DNA of 64,000 nt, from contig NC_015496.1 in the NCBI RefSeq assembly GCF_000212355.1, forward strand, positions 868,001 to 932,000, given 5' to 3'. Below are positions 43,105 through 52,394 of the stretch, piece by piece. The notes beneath the pieces are model-generated. The model did not search any database, had not been told where the DNA came from, and saw nothing but the letters and a program-made list of their open reading frames with translations. The DNA is from Dokdonia sp. 4H-3-7-5. Lineage in GTDB: Bacteria; Bacteroidota; Bacteroidia; Flavobacteriales; Flavobacteriaceae. The position numbers and the translations under genes are program-made. Every line of letters starts with the position of its first letter. Within the stretch, counting starts at the first letter, position 1.

Positions 43105-43136
43105 AGTTAAATATTAGCCTAATAAGTTAAATATTA
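43105..43136. promoter_or_regulatory. Tandem 12-bp direct repeats upstream of susC
   Basis: AGTTAAATATTA occurs at 43105-43116 and again at 43125-43136, 20 bases apart (about two helical turns). This is a typical spacing for a pair of transcription factor sites. Confidence 0.4.
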
Positions 43137-43172
43137 TTTATAATTTGGATTGTAAACTAAATCAAAGAACAA

Positions 43173-46151
43173 ATGAAACAAAAGTACCCATTACTCAAAA
43201 TGGCTTATTTCTTGTTGTTTTTAATTCCTTGCGCCCTGATGGGTCAATCTGTTGTAACAGGAGTTATTAAAGACGCTGGTAATAATCCAATTCCCTTTGT
43301 CAATGTTATTGAAAAAGGAAGTTCAAACGGAACTACATCAGATTTTGATGGTAATTACTCCATCACCTTAAATGGTAATTCTGGAACCTTAGAATTTTCA
43401 TATCTAGGGTATGCAACACAAGAACAAGTGATTTCAAGCTCACAAACATTAAATGTAACTCTAGAAGAATCTTCTGAGTCACTAGATGAAGTTGTTATTT
43501 CTGGACTAGCATCTTCAGTAAAGAGATCTAATGCCGCTAATGCTGTGGCATCAGTCTCAGCAGAGCAAATTACTGGTACCACACCACCACCTACATTAGA
43601 TGGAGCGCTGTATGGTAAATTTGCTGGAGCACTCGTAAGCCAGAATTCTGGAGCACCAGGAGGAGGGCTTTCTATTAAACTTCGTGGAGCTACTTCTATC
43701 CAAGGTAACACACAACCGCTTTATATTGTGGATGGTGTTTATGTAGATAACTCTTCTATTTCTGCTGGTCTTAATGCAGTTTCTGCAGCATCGGCTGGAG
43801 GAAGTGCTTCAAACCAAGATAACCCTACAAACAGAATAGCAGATATAAATCCAGATGACATTGAAAATATCGAAATATTAAAAGGAGCATCTGCTGCTGC
43901 TATATATGGTTCTAGAGCTGCTGCTGGGGTTGTTATTATCACAACTAAGAAAGGTAAAGCTGGAGAAACTCAGTTTAAATTTGGTCAATCTTTTGGGTGG
44001 ACACAAGTAACAAGGCTTTTAGGTTTACGTAATTATAATGAGCAACGCGTAGAGGATAGCTTTGGTGCGGAAGCTGTGCCGCTTTTTGTAGCCGCTAGAG
44101 ATGAAGGAAGATTAGTAGATTATGAAGAAGAGATTTATGGAGAAAAAGGTCTTATAAGTAGAACTAACTTTAGCATGAGCGGTGGAGATGTAAAAACTCG
44201 CTTTTATGCTGGGGTTACGCACAGTAATGAAAATGGTATTGTAAAAAACACAGGTTATGAAAAGACTTCACTTCGTCTTAACTTAGATCACAGAGCTACA
44301 GACTTTTTAAAAGTATCACTTAATACAAACTATATCAATTCAAGATCTAACCGTGGTTTCTTTAATAATGACAACTCAGGTACCACTATTGGTGTGACTT
44401 TAACGGGTACAACTCCATGGTTACAGTTATTTCCAGATGAAAATGGTGTTTACCCAGATAATCCTTCAGGAGCATCAAACCCTTTACAAACTAGAGACAG
44501 AGTAACTAACAGAGAGATTGTAGATCGCTTTATTATTGGTGCTTCTGCAAATCTAGATATCTTCAAAAAAGAAAAATCAAGCCTTGAATTAATTTTACGT
44601 GGAGGTTTAGACACTTACGGACAGAAATCTAGAGCTATTTTCCCAAAGGATTTACAATTTCAAAAACCTGCTAATGGTGGACAAAATGGAGTTGCTGTGC
44701 AAGGAGATACTCAAAATAGAAACTACAATCTAGCAGCTTTCTTAGTACATAATTATAGAACGGATAATGATTTATCTTTTAGGACTCAAGCAGGTGTTAC
44801 AAGAGAGTATTTTGACAGAAATTCTCAACTTATTACTGCAAGTGGACTTGTAGCTTCAGAAACTAATGTTGATCAAGCGGCTAACACTGGAACTAACCAG
44901 TTTAGATTACTTCAAGAAGATGCTGGGTTCTTTGTACAAGAAGAAATCAATTTTCAAGATAAGCTTATAGGAGCGATAGGATTAAGAGGAGATAAATCTT
45001 CAAATAATGGAGATGCAAACGAACTTAACTATTACCCAAAAGCATCACTCGCTGCAAACTTTAATGAGTTCGATTTCTGGAAAGAAGATAGCTTTGTAGA
45101 CAAGTTCAAACTTCGTGTAGCTTATGGAGAAGCAGGTAACTTTGCTCCTTTTGGTGCGTTATTCACATCATACACTTCGTTTTCTACAGACGGTCTTTTA
45201 GGGATAAGCCTTGTAGGCGTACGTGGAGATGGCGACTTAAGCCCTGAACGCCAAAAAGAATTAGAATTTGGTACAGACCTTAGTATTCTTGATGGTAAAG
45301 TAGATTTTTCTGCAACATATTATATTAAAACTGTTGATGACTTAATTCTTAACTCTGCATTACCTCCATCTTCTGGATTTACGAGCGAATTTGTGAATGC
45401 AGGTGAATTGCAAAACAAAGGACTTGAACTATCATTAAATAGTAATATTATTGAGTCAGAGGATTTTGTGTGGAATGCTAGTGTAAACTGGTTTAAAAAC
45501 ACTTCTAAAATCACTCGTTTAGATGTTGACCCTTTCAATGTAGGAGCCTTTGGAGCGACACTTGGTACATTTAGAATTGAAGAAGGTTCTAGCGCTACTC
45601 AAATAGTAGGAATAGGCCCTAACCCTGGTGCAAATGGATTCCAGAAATTTGGAGATTCAGAGCCAGATTTTCAAATGGCATTCAATAACAGTCTTCAATA
45701 CAAGGACTTCCAATTATCATTTTTATGGCAATGGAAAAAAGGTGGTGACAACATTAATTTAACTACATTATTATCTGATTTAAACGGTACTAGTGCAGAT
45801 TATGATGATTCTGGACTTGATCCTTCTGGAGCTCTTGCAAATGGCCCATATAGAGTGAGCCAGCTTGGTTCATCTGCAGATGTATTTGTAGAGGATGCAT
45901 CTTACTTAAGATTGCGTGAAGTGGGATTATATTACACAATACCTACAACAACTTTAGAAAACTTCTTAGGAGGAAATATAGATAACATTAAAGTAGGATT
46001 TTCTGGAACAAACCTAATCAACATATTTGATTACAACAGTTATGATCCAGAAGTTTCAAACTTTGGAGGTGGAGGTATCTTTACAGGTGTAGAGGTTACG
46101 CCTTTCCCATCATCAAAGCGTTTCTTATTTAATCTCGCTGTAAACTTTTAA
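43173..46151 (+). CDS. SusC/RagA family TonB-linked outer-membrane receptor
   Basis: The 992-residue protein has a signal peptide (to ALMGQS). A CarboxypepD_reg-like domain follows (about 28-110), then the plug with the family signature (KFAGALVSQNSGAPGGGLSI near residue 148, then IRGATSIQGNTQPLYIVDGV) and GSRAAAGVVIITTKKG. A long TonB-dependent beta-barrel ends in FNLAVNF. It imports a nutrient bound with its SusD partner using TonB energy. The susD gene follows by 9 bases. No sugar or peptide enzyme or sigma/anti-sigma pair is adjacent, so the substrate is unknown. Confidence 0.96.
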   Translation: MKQKYPLLKMAYFLLFLIPCALMGQSVVTGVIKDAGNNPIPFVNVIEKGSSNGTTSDFDGNYSITLNGNSGTLEFSYLGYATQEQVISSSQTLNVTLEESSESLDEVVISGLASSVKRSNAANAVASVSAEQITGTTPPPTLDGALYGKFAGALVSQNSGAPGGGLSIKLRGATSIQGNTQPLYIVDGVYVDNSSISAGLNAVSAASAGGSASNQDNPTNRIADINPDDIENIEILKGASAAAIYGSRAAAGVVIITTKKGKAGETQFKFGQSFGWTQVTRLLGLRNYNEQRVEDSFGAEAVPLFVAARDEGRLVDYEEEIYGEKGLISRTNFSMSGGDVKTRFYAGVTHSNENGIVKNTGYEKTSLRLNLDHRATDFLKVSLNTNYINSRSNRGFFNNDNSGTTIGVTLTGTTPWLQLFPDENGVYPDNPSGASNPLQTRDRVTNREIVDRFIIGASANLDIFKKEKSSLELILRGGLDTYGQKSRAIFPKDLQFQKPANGGQNGVAVQGDTQNRNYNLAAFLVHNYRTDNDLSFRTQAGVTREYFDRNSQLITASGLVASETNVDQAANTGTNQFRLLQEDAGFFVQEEINFQDKLIGAIGLRGDKSSNNGDANELNYYPKASLAANFNEFDFWKEDSFVDKFKLRVAYGEAGNFAPFGALFTSYTSFSTDGLLGISLVGVRGDGDLSPERQKELEFGTDLSILDGKVDFSATYYIKTVDDLILNSALPPSSGFTSEFVNAGELQNKGLELSLNSNIIESEDFVWNASVNWFKNTSKITRLDVDPFNVGAFGATLGTFRIEEGSSATQIVGIGPNPGANGFQKFGDSEPDFQMAFNNSLQYKDFQLSFLWQWKKGGDNINLTTLLSDLNGTSADYDDSGLDPSGALANGPYRVSQLGSSADVFVEDASYLRLREVGLYYTIPTTTLENFLGGNIDNIKVGFSGTNLINIFDYNSYDPEVSNFGGGGIFTGVEVTPFPSSKRFLFNLAVNF

Positions 46152-46160
46152 AATAAAAAG

Positions 46161-47486
46161 ATGAAAAAATATATAACTAAAAGCTTACTTGCACTGAGTA
46201 TTTGTGCTGGGCTTTATTCTTGTGACGTACAAGAATATTCAGACTTAAACAACCCCGAGGTTGATGCCTTTGAAGACAATCTAACTCGCGGAGACTTACA
46301 AGACCTAGTGGGCGGAGTGCTATACAGCTCTCGCGTAGGTCTGGGAACTTACTTTGATGATTGTGGCGTTATAGGTAGAGAATACTATAGATTCTCAAGC
46401 TCAGACCCTAGATTTACAAGTGATTTACTAGGTGGAGAAAATGCCGTTTTAGATAACAATACCTTCTATATCACAACCCCATGGGCTGCAAGGTATAGAA
46501 CCGTAAAAAACGCCAATCTTATCTTAGGATTCATTGAAGCACAAGATCTCTCTGCCATATTTACTAACGAAGAGCTTAGTGCAACAAGAGGATTTCTTAA
46601 TACAATGATTGCACACGAGCTACTGCTCAACCTTAATCTTACAGATGATGGTGGTATACGTATAGATGTAGCAGATGAGACTAATCTAGGACCTATTGTT
46701 TCAAAAAGTGAAGCGTTAAGCTTTATAAAATCAACACTAGATGCTGCTGCCTTAGACCTAAGTGCTGGTGGTGATGCCTTTCCATTTGTACTTTCTTCTG
46801 GCTTTGGAGATTTTAATACTCCAGCAAGCTTTAGCCAAGTAAGTAATGCGCTTGCGGCACGTGTAGCTGCATATCAAGGCGATTTTGCTGGTGTACTATC
46901 ATCTCTTGAAGATTCATTTTTAACACTAGATAATAATGAATTAGATTTAGGTGTTTATCACAACTTTTCTCAAGACCAGACAGATATTCTTAACCCTATG
47001 TTTTTTGCTCTCAACTCATCTACTGCAGGTGCACGTATCGCACAACCATCTTTTATCACAGATGCCGAGACAGATGACCAACGTCTTGACAAAGTTGTGC
47101 TTAGAGAATCTGCTCTTACTCTAGATGGTCTTACTGGAGAGTATGATGTGTTTAGATATACTAGTAACGTAGACCCTATTCCAATCATACGTAAAGAAGA
47201 ACTACTCTTATTATACGCAGAGGCAAACATTACCATTAATCCTATGGAGGCAGTTACAGCTTTAGATATCATACGCGAAAGCGCTGGACTGGATCCTTAT
47301 GCTGGAACTACAGACCCTACAGAGCTTACAGATGAGATGTTGACACAACGTAGATATTCTCTATTTGCCGAAGGACACAGATGGATCGATGTACGTCGTT
47401 ACAATCGCCTTGACGAGTTACCTATTGATAGAGCAAATGATGATGTATTTTCTCAATTCCCAATACCACTTACTGAGAACCAATAA
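46161..47486 (+). CDS. RagB/SusD family surface lipoprotein
   Basis: The 441-residue protein has a lipoprotein signal with lipobox LYSC (CDVQEYSDLNNPEVDAF). Helical SusD-type features follow: PWAARYRTVKNANLIL near 113, TRGFLNTMIAHELLL (the helical core) and the C-terminal YSLFAEGHRWIDVRRYNRL. It captures ligand at the cell surface and caps the SusC receptor encoded 9 bases upstream. A strong terminator follows, so the operon has two genes. The ligand cannot be read from the sequence. Confidence 0.95.
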   Translation: MKKYITKSLLALSICAGLYSCDVQEYSDLNNPEVDAFEDNLTRGDLQDLVGGVLYSSRVGLGTYFDDCGVIGREYYRFSSSDPRFTSDLLGGENAVLDNNTFYITTPWAARYRTVKNANLILGFIEAQDLSAIFTNEELSATRGFLNTMIAHELLLNLNLTDDGGIRIDVADETNLGPIVSKSEALSFIKSTLDAAALDLSAGGDAFPFVLSSGFGDFNTPASFSQVSNALAARVAAYQGDFAGVLSSLEDSFLTLDNNELDLGVYHNFSQDQTDILNPMFFALNSSTAGARIAQPSFITDAETDDQRLDKVVLRESALTLDGLTGEYDVFRYTSNVDPIPIIRKEELLLLYAEANITINPMEAVTALDIIRESAGLDPYAGTTDPTELTDEMLTQRRYSLFAEGHRWIDVRRYNRLDELPIDRANDDVFSQFPIPLTENQ

Positions 47487-47504
47487 GTAACACCTAATTC
47501 ATTC

Positions 47505-47538
47505 AAACCCTCTCAATAGATATTGAGAGGGTTTTTTT
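47505..47538 (+). terminator. Terminator after susD
   Basis: AAACCCTCTCAATA / TATTGAGAGGGTTT inverted repeat with a T-run. Confidence 0.85.
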
Positions 47539-47540
47539 AT

Positions 47541-47554
47541 GCTTTCGCGAAAGC
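47541..47554. repeat. 14-bp palindrome copy between two terminators
   Basis: GCTTTCGCGAAAGC sits between the susD terminator and that of the RND operon, outside both transcription units. Confidence 0.85.
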
Positions 47555-47565
47555 GTAATTACTCA

Positions 47566-47604
47566 TTAAAAAAGCGCATTCAGCTTATTGCCGAATGCGC
47601 TTTT
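47566..47604 (-). terminator. Terminator of the efflux operon
   Basis: On the reverse strand, AAAAGCGCATTC / GAATGCGCTTTT with an 11-base loop is followed by a T-rich run. Confidence 0.8.
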
Positions 47605-47629
47605 CTACACTAATTAACTAACTAATTAC

Positions 47630-50600
47630 TTATGCTGCTTCTGGCAGCTCTTTTTCTTCTTCTACCGCATCTTTACCACCTCGTATTTTAAATTTAATAC
47701 GATATACTATGTAGTATAGTAATGGTACAATAATAAGCGTTAAGAAAGTCGCTATGATTAATCCGTAAATAACTGTCCACGCTAGTGGGCCCCAGAAAAT
47801 CACGTTATCACCTCCTACATAAATACCTGCATCAAACTCTTGGAACAACCCAAAGAAGTCAATGTTAATACCTATTGCAAGTGGTATCAACCCAAGTACC
47901 GTGGTTATCGCTGTAAGTAGTACTGGGCGTAAACGTGCACGACCACCTTCTATAATGAGCTCTTGCATGGTCTTTTTATCAAGCATTTGCTTTCCTTCCA
48001 GATCTTGTGCTACTTCTTTACGATCTACAAGTAGCTGTGTATAATCAAGCAATACCACTCCATTATTTACCACAATACCTGCAAGAGATATAATTCCCAT
48101 CATGGTCATGATAATTACAAATGGCGACCCACTTATGATAATCCCACCAAACACTCCTATAAAACTTAAGAAAATGGCTATCATAATGATGATAGGCTTT
48201 GATATGGAACTAAATTGAAATATCAATAAAAAGAATATCAATGCCAGTCCGCCAAAAAATGCACTTACTAAGAAATTCATTTCCTTTGCTTGCTCTTCGA
48301 TTTGACCTGTATAGTTTACCTTAATATCCTTTGGTATTTCGTCGAAGTTTTTCATCTCCTCTTGTACAGCAGCTACTACCACACCTGCATCTGTAAAACC
48401 AGCGGCAAGGTTAGAATATACTGTCACTACACGCTTAGAATCTCTGTGCTTTATCGCACTAAATGAAGATGTGTTTCTTGTAGTGGTTACTGCACTTACA
48501 GGTACTTCTTTTACTTGCCCCGTAGCAGGATCTCTAAAAGTGATGTTCTGATTAAATAAAGCCGACTTATCATATCGCTGCTCTTCATTGAAGCGCACGT
48601 AAATATCATAATCTTCCCCATCTTTTTTATAAACCCCAGCTTTATCACCAAAGATAGAACGACGTAGTTGCAGCCCTACTTGACCAGTAGCTACACCCAG
48701 TTCTCCTGCCTTCTGGCGATCTACAAGAACTTCTGTTCCTGGCTTCCCTCTATTTACATTAATCTTAAGCTCATCTACTCCAGGAACGTTGCGGCTATTA
48801 ATATAGTTACGCATCTTTTCTGCTGCGATGATGAGTTCTTGATAGTCTTTACCTTCTAGCTCTATGTTAATAGGATATCCCTGTGGTGGTCCTGCAGCAT
48901 CTTTTTCTACAGTAATCACAACTCCTGGATATACACCTCTCACGGCATCTTGTACCTTAAAACGGAGCTCTTCACTATCTGCTTCATTACGGTACTTATA
49001 CTCACGCATAGTCGCCGTAATTTTTGCTCTGTGTGGCATCTCAGCAGCGCTTCCTCCATCTGTTTGTGGGTTACCTGCACCTTCGCCTACTTGTGATACA
49101 GAAGTTTCTACAAGTGCATTGTAATCTTCACCTTCTAAGTATGCCTCATCATTAAAGACTTTGAACACACGCTGCTCTATCTCTTTAGTGATTGCATCTG
49201 TCTTTGTAATTGCTGTACCTTCTGGATACTCAATATAAACCGTAATCTGGTTAGGCTTATTATCAGGGAAGAATTCTATAGCTGTACGACCAGCACTTAC
49301 AGAGCCTCCAAAAGCCATAAAAGTCAAAATAAGCATTAAGAAAATCCCAGCTACAAATCCTATAGGTTTATAGCCTCTAATCGCCCATCCTAAGAATCTC
49401 TTATAAACATCTTCTAGCCACGTTAAGAAACGTTTTTGAAAAACATCGGCAGCACCTTTAAGTACGTATTTATAAATCCACATAAAGATGATGGTAGCAA
49501 TAACAAGGCTTCCTAGTCCACGTATGCTTCCTCCTAAAAATAATATCATTAACCCAATAGGCAACATGATGAGTGAGGTGCGGATAAGAAATTTTCGCGT
49601 AAGCGCTTTCTCATCTGTTTTCATAAACTGTGATACGAGCATCGAGTTTATAAAGATTGCCACAAATAATGATGACCCTAGTACCACAGATAATGTGATA
49701 GGGAAGTAAATCATAAACTGCCCCATAATCCCTGGCCAAAGTCCTAATGGCACGAAGGCAGCTACCGTAGTAAGTGTAGATATAATGATAGGGAATGCAA
49801 TTTCCCCAATACCTTTTTTGGCCGCTTCTATACGTCCCATTCCTTCTTCGTCCATGAGACGATACACGTTTTCTACTACCACAATACCGTTATCTACTAG
49901 CATCCCAAGTCCCATAATAAGGGCAAAGAGAATCATGGTATTCATGGTATAACCCATCAAGTTGAGGATCATAAAACTCATAAACATAGACATAGGAATT
50001 GCAAACCCAACAAAAAGTGCATTTTTAAATCCTAAAAAGAACATAAGTACACCTACCACGAGAATAATACCAAAGATAATATTGTTTACAAGGTCGTTTA
50101 CTTGGTTTTCTGTCTTTGCACTCTGATCATTTGCTGTACGCACAACCACATCCGGAGGAAACACCTCTGCCGTAGCATTTGCTATAATCTCGTTGATTTG
50201 CTCAACGGCTTCAATCATGTTTTCACCAGAACGTTTTTTTACGTCTAGCATCACTACCGTCTCACTTATCTCTTCATCATTTACCGTATCTCCTTCATAT
50301 AATGTGAGATCTCTAGCATAGGTAGTTTTGTCCTCTTCAGAAAAAGTCACCTCTGCAATATCTTTAAGATACACAGCACCATTATCTGATTTGATTACAA
50401 AGTCTTCGAGCTCTTCTGGGCTCTGAATTTCTCCTATCACACGAATGTTACGACGTTGCCCGCTACTCACAAGGTTACCAGCAGATAGGGTCATATTTTC
50501 ATTTCCTATAGAAGCAAGTATGTCATTAAAACTTACTTGAGCAGCTATCATTTTATACACATCTACTGCTACTTCTACCTCACGCTCTTGCGCACCACGT

Positions 50601-51175
50601 ATAGTTGCTTCTTTGATTTCCTTAAGGCTTTCTATCTCATCCTGCAGGTACTCTGCATATTCCTTAAGCTTTATAGTAGGGTAATTACCAGATACGTTTA
50701 CATTAAGAATAGGTGTCTCCTCAGAGATACTTAGGTCAAATACGTTAGGCTCTACCTTTGCATTGTTAAACGTAGGCCAGTCTTCATTTGCTGTTTCTGA
50801 GTCTACCTCATCCTTTACTCGTTGCTTTGCCTCCTGTACATCAACTCCTTCCTTAAATTCTATGGTGATGATTGCATAATCTTCTTGCGAAGTAGAAAGC
50901 ACCTCAACCACATCTGACAAGTTCTGAAGTTTATCCTCCAGCGGATCTACAATGAGACGTTCAATATCCTCTGCGGTGTTCCCAGGATATGGTGCCGAAA
51001 TATAAATTTTAGTCTCATTGATTTCTGGGAAATTCTCACGTGCCATACCTAAGTATGCACCCATTCCTAAGGCCAGAAACAGCGCCATAAGAACGTAAAT
51101 AATGGTAGGATTATCAATCGCCCAGCTGGAGATTGCAAATTCCTTATCTACATTTTTCTTTTTCTTATCTGTCAT
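47630..51175 (-). CDS. RND efflux transporter, permease subunit
   Basis: The 1181-residue protein is an RND (AcrB/CzcA-type) pump. It has AISSWAIDNPTIIYVLMALF at the start, TMILFALIMGLGMLVDNGIVVVENVYRL (TM4, proton-relay aspartate D in MLVDNG), and a second half repeating the fold (ISLAGIVVNNGVVLLDYTQ). It is about 130 residues longer than AcrB. Two extra hydrophobic segments (near 545-590: RTSLIMLPIGLMILFLGG and LVIATIIFMWIYKYVL) lie between the first and second halves. It exports drugs, metals or lipids; the substrate is not decided by the sequence. It is the last gene of the operon, 3 bases after the adaptor. Confidence 0.94.
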   Translation of the reverse strand: MTDKKKKNVDKEFAISSWAIDNPTIIYVLMALFLALGMGAYLGMARENFPEINETKIYISAPYPGNTAEDIERLIVDPLEDKLQNLSDVVEVLSTSQEDYAIITIEFKEGVDVQEAKQRVKDEVDSETANEDWPTFNNAKVEPNVFDLSISEETPILNVNVSGNYPTIKLKEYAEYLQDEIESLKEIKEATIRGAQEREVEVAVDVYKMIAAQVSFNDILASIGNENMTLSAGNLVSSGQRRNIRVIGEIQSPEELEDFVIKSDNGAVYLKDIAEVTFSEEDKTTYARDLTLYEGDTVNDEEISETVVMLDVKKRSGENMIEAVEQINEIIANATAEVFPPDVVVRTANDQSAKTENQVNDLVNNIIFGIILVVGVLMFFLGFKNALFVGFAIPMSMFMSFMILNLMGYTMNTMILFALIMGLGMLVDNGIVVVENVYRLMDEEGMGRIEAAKKGIGEIAFPIIISTLTTVAAFVPLGLWPGIMGQFMIYFPITLSVVLGSSLFVAIFINSMLVSQFMKTDEKALTRKFLIRTSLIMLPIGLMILFLGGSIRGLGSLVIATIIFMWIYKYVLKGAADVFQKRFLTWLEDVYKRFLGWAIRGYKPIGFVAGIFLMLILTFMAFGGSVSAGRTAIEFFPDNKPNQITVYIEYPEGTAITKTDAITKEIEQRVFKVFNDEAYLEGEDYNALVETSVSQVGEGAGNPQTDGGSAAEMPHRAKITATMREYKYRNEADSEELRFKVQDAVRGVYPGVVITVEKDAAGPPQGYPINIELEGKDYQELIIAAEKMRNYINSRNVPGVDELKINVNRGKPGTEVLVDRQKAGELGVATGQVGLQLRRSIFGDKAGVYKKDGEDYDIYVRFNEEQRYDKSALFNQNITFRDPATGQVKEVPVSAVTTTRNTSSFSAIKHRDSKRVVTVYSNLAAGFTDAGVVVAAVQEEMKNFDEIPKDIKVNYTGQIEEQAKEMNFLVSAFFGGLALIFFLLIFQFSSISKPIIIMIAIFLSFIGVFGGIIISGSPFVIIMTMMGIISLAGIVVNNGVVLLDYTQLLVDRKEVAQDLEGKQMLDKKTMQELIIEGGRARLRPVLLTAITTVLGLIPLAIGINIDFFGLFQEFDAGIYVGGDNVIFWGPLAWTVIYGLIIATFLTLIIVPLLYYIVYRIKFKIRGGKDAVEEEKELPEAA

Positions 51176-51178
51176 CGC

Positions 51179-52348
51179 TTAGTATGTTAAGATTTTTACC
51201 GCTTGGTTGTCTTTTACAGACCTTGCTCCTTCTACAATTATTTTATCGCCTACTTCTACTCCAGAAAGCACTTCAATGCGATCTCCTTGAGATTTACCAG
51301 TAGTAATTATTTTTTGCTGCGCTATCATTTCGTCCGCTTTCGCGAAAGCGATATATACAAATTGCTCACCGTCTGCATTTTCATTAATTACATTGAGAGG
51401 GATTAAAATCGCGTTATCTGCTGTATAATCGTTAATAGAAAGTCGCGCAGTAAGGTTAGGTTTTACCTTACCATCTTTATTAGGAACATCTACTTCTATA
51501 GCAAAACTTCTGTTTGATGGTTTAATGTAATTACCAGTCTGACGCACAGTAGTCTCAACCGTTTCTCCTAATACAGGAAAATCTACTTTTACCTTTTTAC
51601 CGGCAGTTACTGTAGGTAAGTAGCTCTCAGGAATCTCTGCAGCTACATACATATTGTCAAGATTTACAATTCTAAATAACGCCATTCCTGGAGCAACTAC
51701 CGTTCCTTGGTCTGTAATTACTTGGTCTATCACACCAGAAAAAGGTGCATTTACAGTAGTCTTACCCAGCTGACTTCTAATTTGACTCACCATGTTTTGT
51801 GATGATTCATATTGAGTTTTTGCTTGTAGGTATTGGATTTCAGATCCTATTTTTTGATCCCATAAACGTTGCTGGCGTTCAAAGGTAGTTTTGGCAAGTG
51901 CAAGTTGTGATTCCATTTGTGCTACTTGACTTCCTAAACCTCCATCATCTATGCGAGCTAGTGTTTGTCCTTTTCTCACACGTTGCCCTTCCTTTACAAG
52001 GACTCTAGAGAGCGTCCCTTGGTATTCTGGATAAATAAGCACATTTTGCTTAGTCTCCACATTACCTTGTACTTCAATAAAGTGATTAAACAAAGTATCT
52101 TTAACCGTCATTGTAGTAATAAGCACCTCTTTCTTGTCTCTTGGTGTTTTTTCTTCTAGCACTTTTTCAATTTGTGCAAGTTGATCATTACTAGTTGTTA
52201 TCTCTGCCTTAAGTGCTTCTTTCTTAGCTTGAAGCTCTTCTACTGAGCCAGACTCTATGAGTGCTTCTACAGATTTTCCGCTAGTGTCTCCTCCACAAGA
52301 AACGAGTGCGATACTTAAGATAGCAAGTGTTATATATTTTTTCATCAT
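51179..52348 (-). CDS. RND efflux periplasmic adaptor (membrane fusion protein)
   Basis: The 389-residue lipoprotein (lipobox LVSC, CGGDTSGKS) has the adaptor layout: a coiled-coil hairpin (about 30-65 and 145-190), a lipoyl-type half motif (VKEGQRVRKGQTLARID, about 118-134), a beta-barrel (VVAPGMALFRIVN) and a membrane-proximal domain. It links the pump to the TolC-type channel encoded upstream. It contains a palindrome copy read IAFAKADEM near residue 335, in the C-terminal domain. Confidence 0.94.
   Translation of the reverse strand: MMKKYITLAILSIALVSCGGDTSGKSVEALIESGSVEELQAKKEALKAEITTSNDQLAQIEKVLEEKTPRDKKEVLITTMTVKDTLFNHFIEVQGNVETKQNVLIYPEYQGTLSRVLVKEGQRVRKGQTLARIDDGGLGSQVAQMESQLALAKTTFERQQRLWDQKIGSEIQYLQAKTQYESSQNMVSQIRSQLGKTTVNAPFSGVIDQVITDQGTVVAPGMALFRIVNLDNMYVAAEIPESYLPTVTAGKKVKVDFPVLGETVETTVRQTGNYIKPSNRSFAIEVDVPNKDGKVKPNLTARLSINDYTADNAILIPLNVINENADGEQFVYIAFAKADEMIAQQKIITTGKSQGDRIEVLSGVEVGDKIIVEGARSVKDNQAVKILTY
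51335..51350. repeat. 16-bp palindrome copy inside the adaptor gene
   Basis: CGCTTTCGCGAAAGCG. On the coding strand it is read GCT TTC GCG AAA GCG, AFAKA. Confidence 0.85.
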
Positions 52349-52394
52349 TGTTTATTTCTGGTTGGTACTCTATTAAAATTCCTTGTTAAGAAAA

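Larger units (their letters stand above)
42638..43172. other. Long AT-rich intergenic region between mutS and susC
   Basis: No gene is visible. It holds the divergent control regions of mutS and the SusC operon, one palindrome copy (42736-42749) and a pair of 12-bp direct repeats near 43105 and 43125. Confidence 0.7.

Noticed and set aside
47274-47283. CGCGAAAGCG half-site in susD
   Set aside because: Only one arm is present; counted as a possible remnant, not a copy.
49591-49612. TTTTCGCGTAAGCGCTTTC in the RND gene as a further palindrome copy
   Set aside because: It lacks the TTTCGCGAAA core; resemblance is partial and could be chance.
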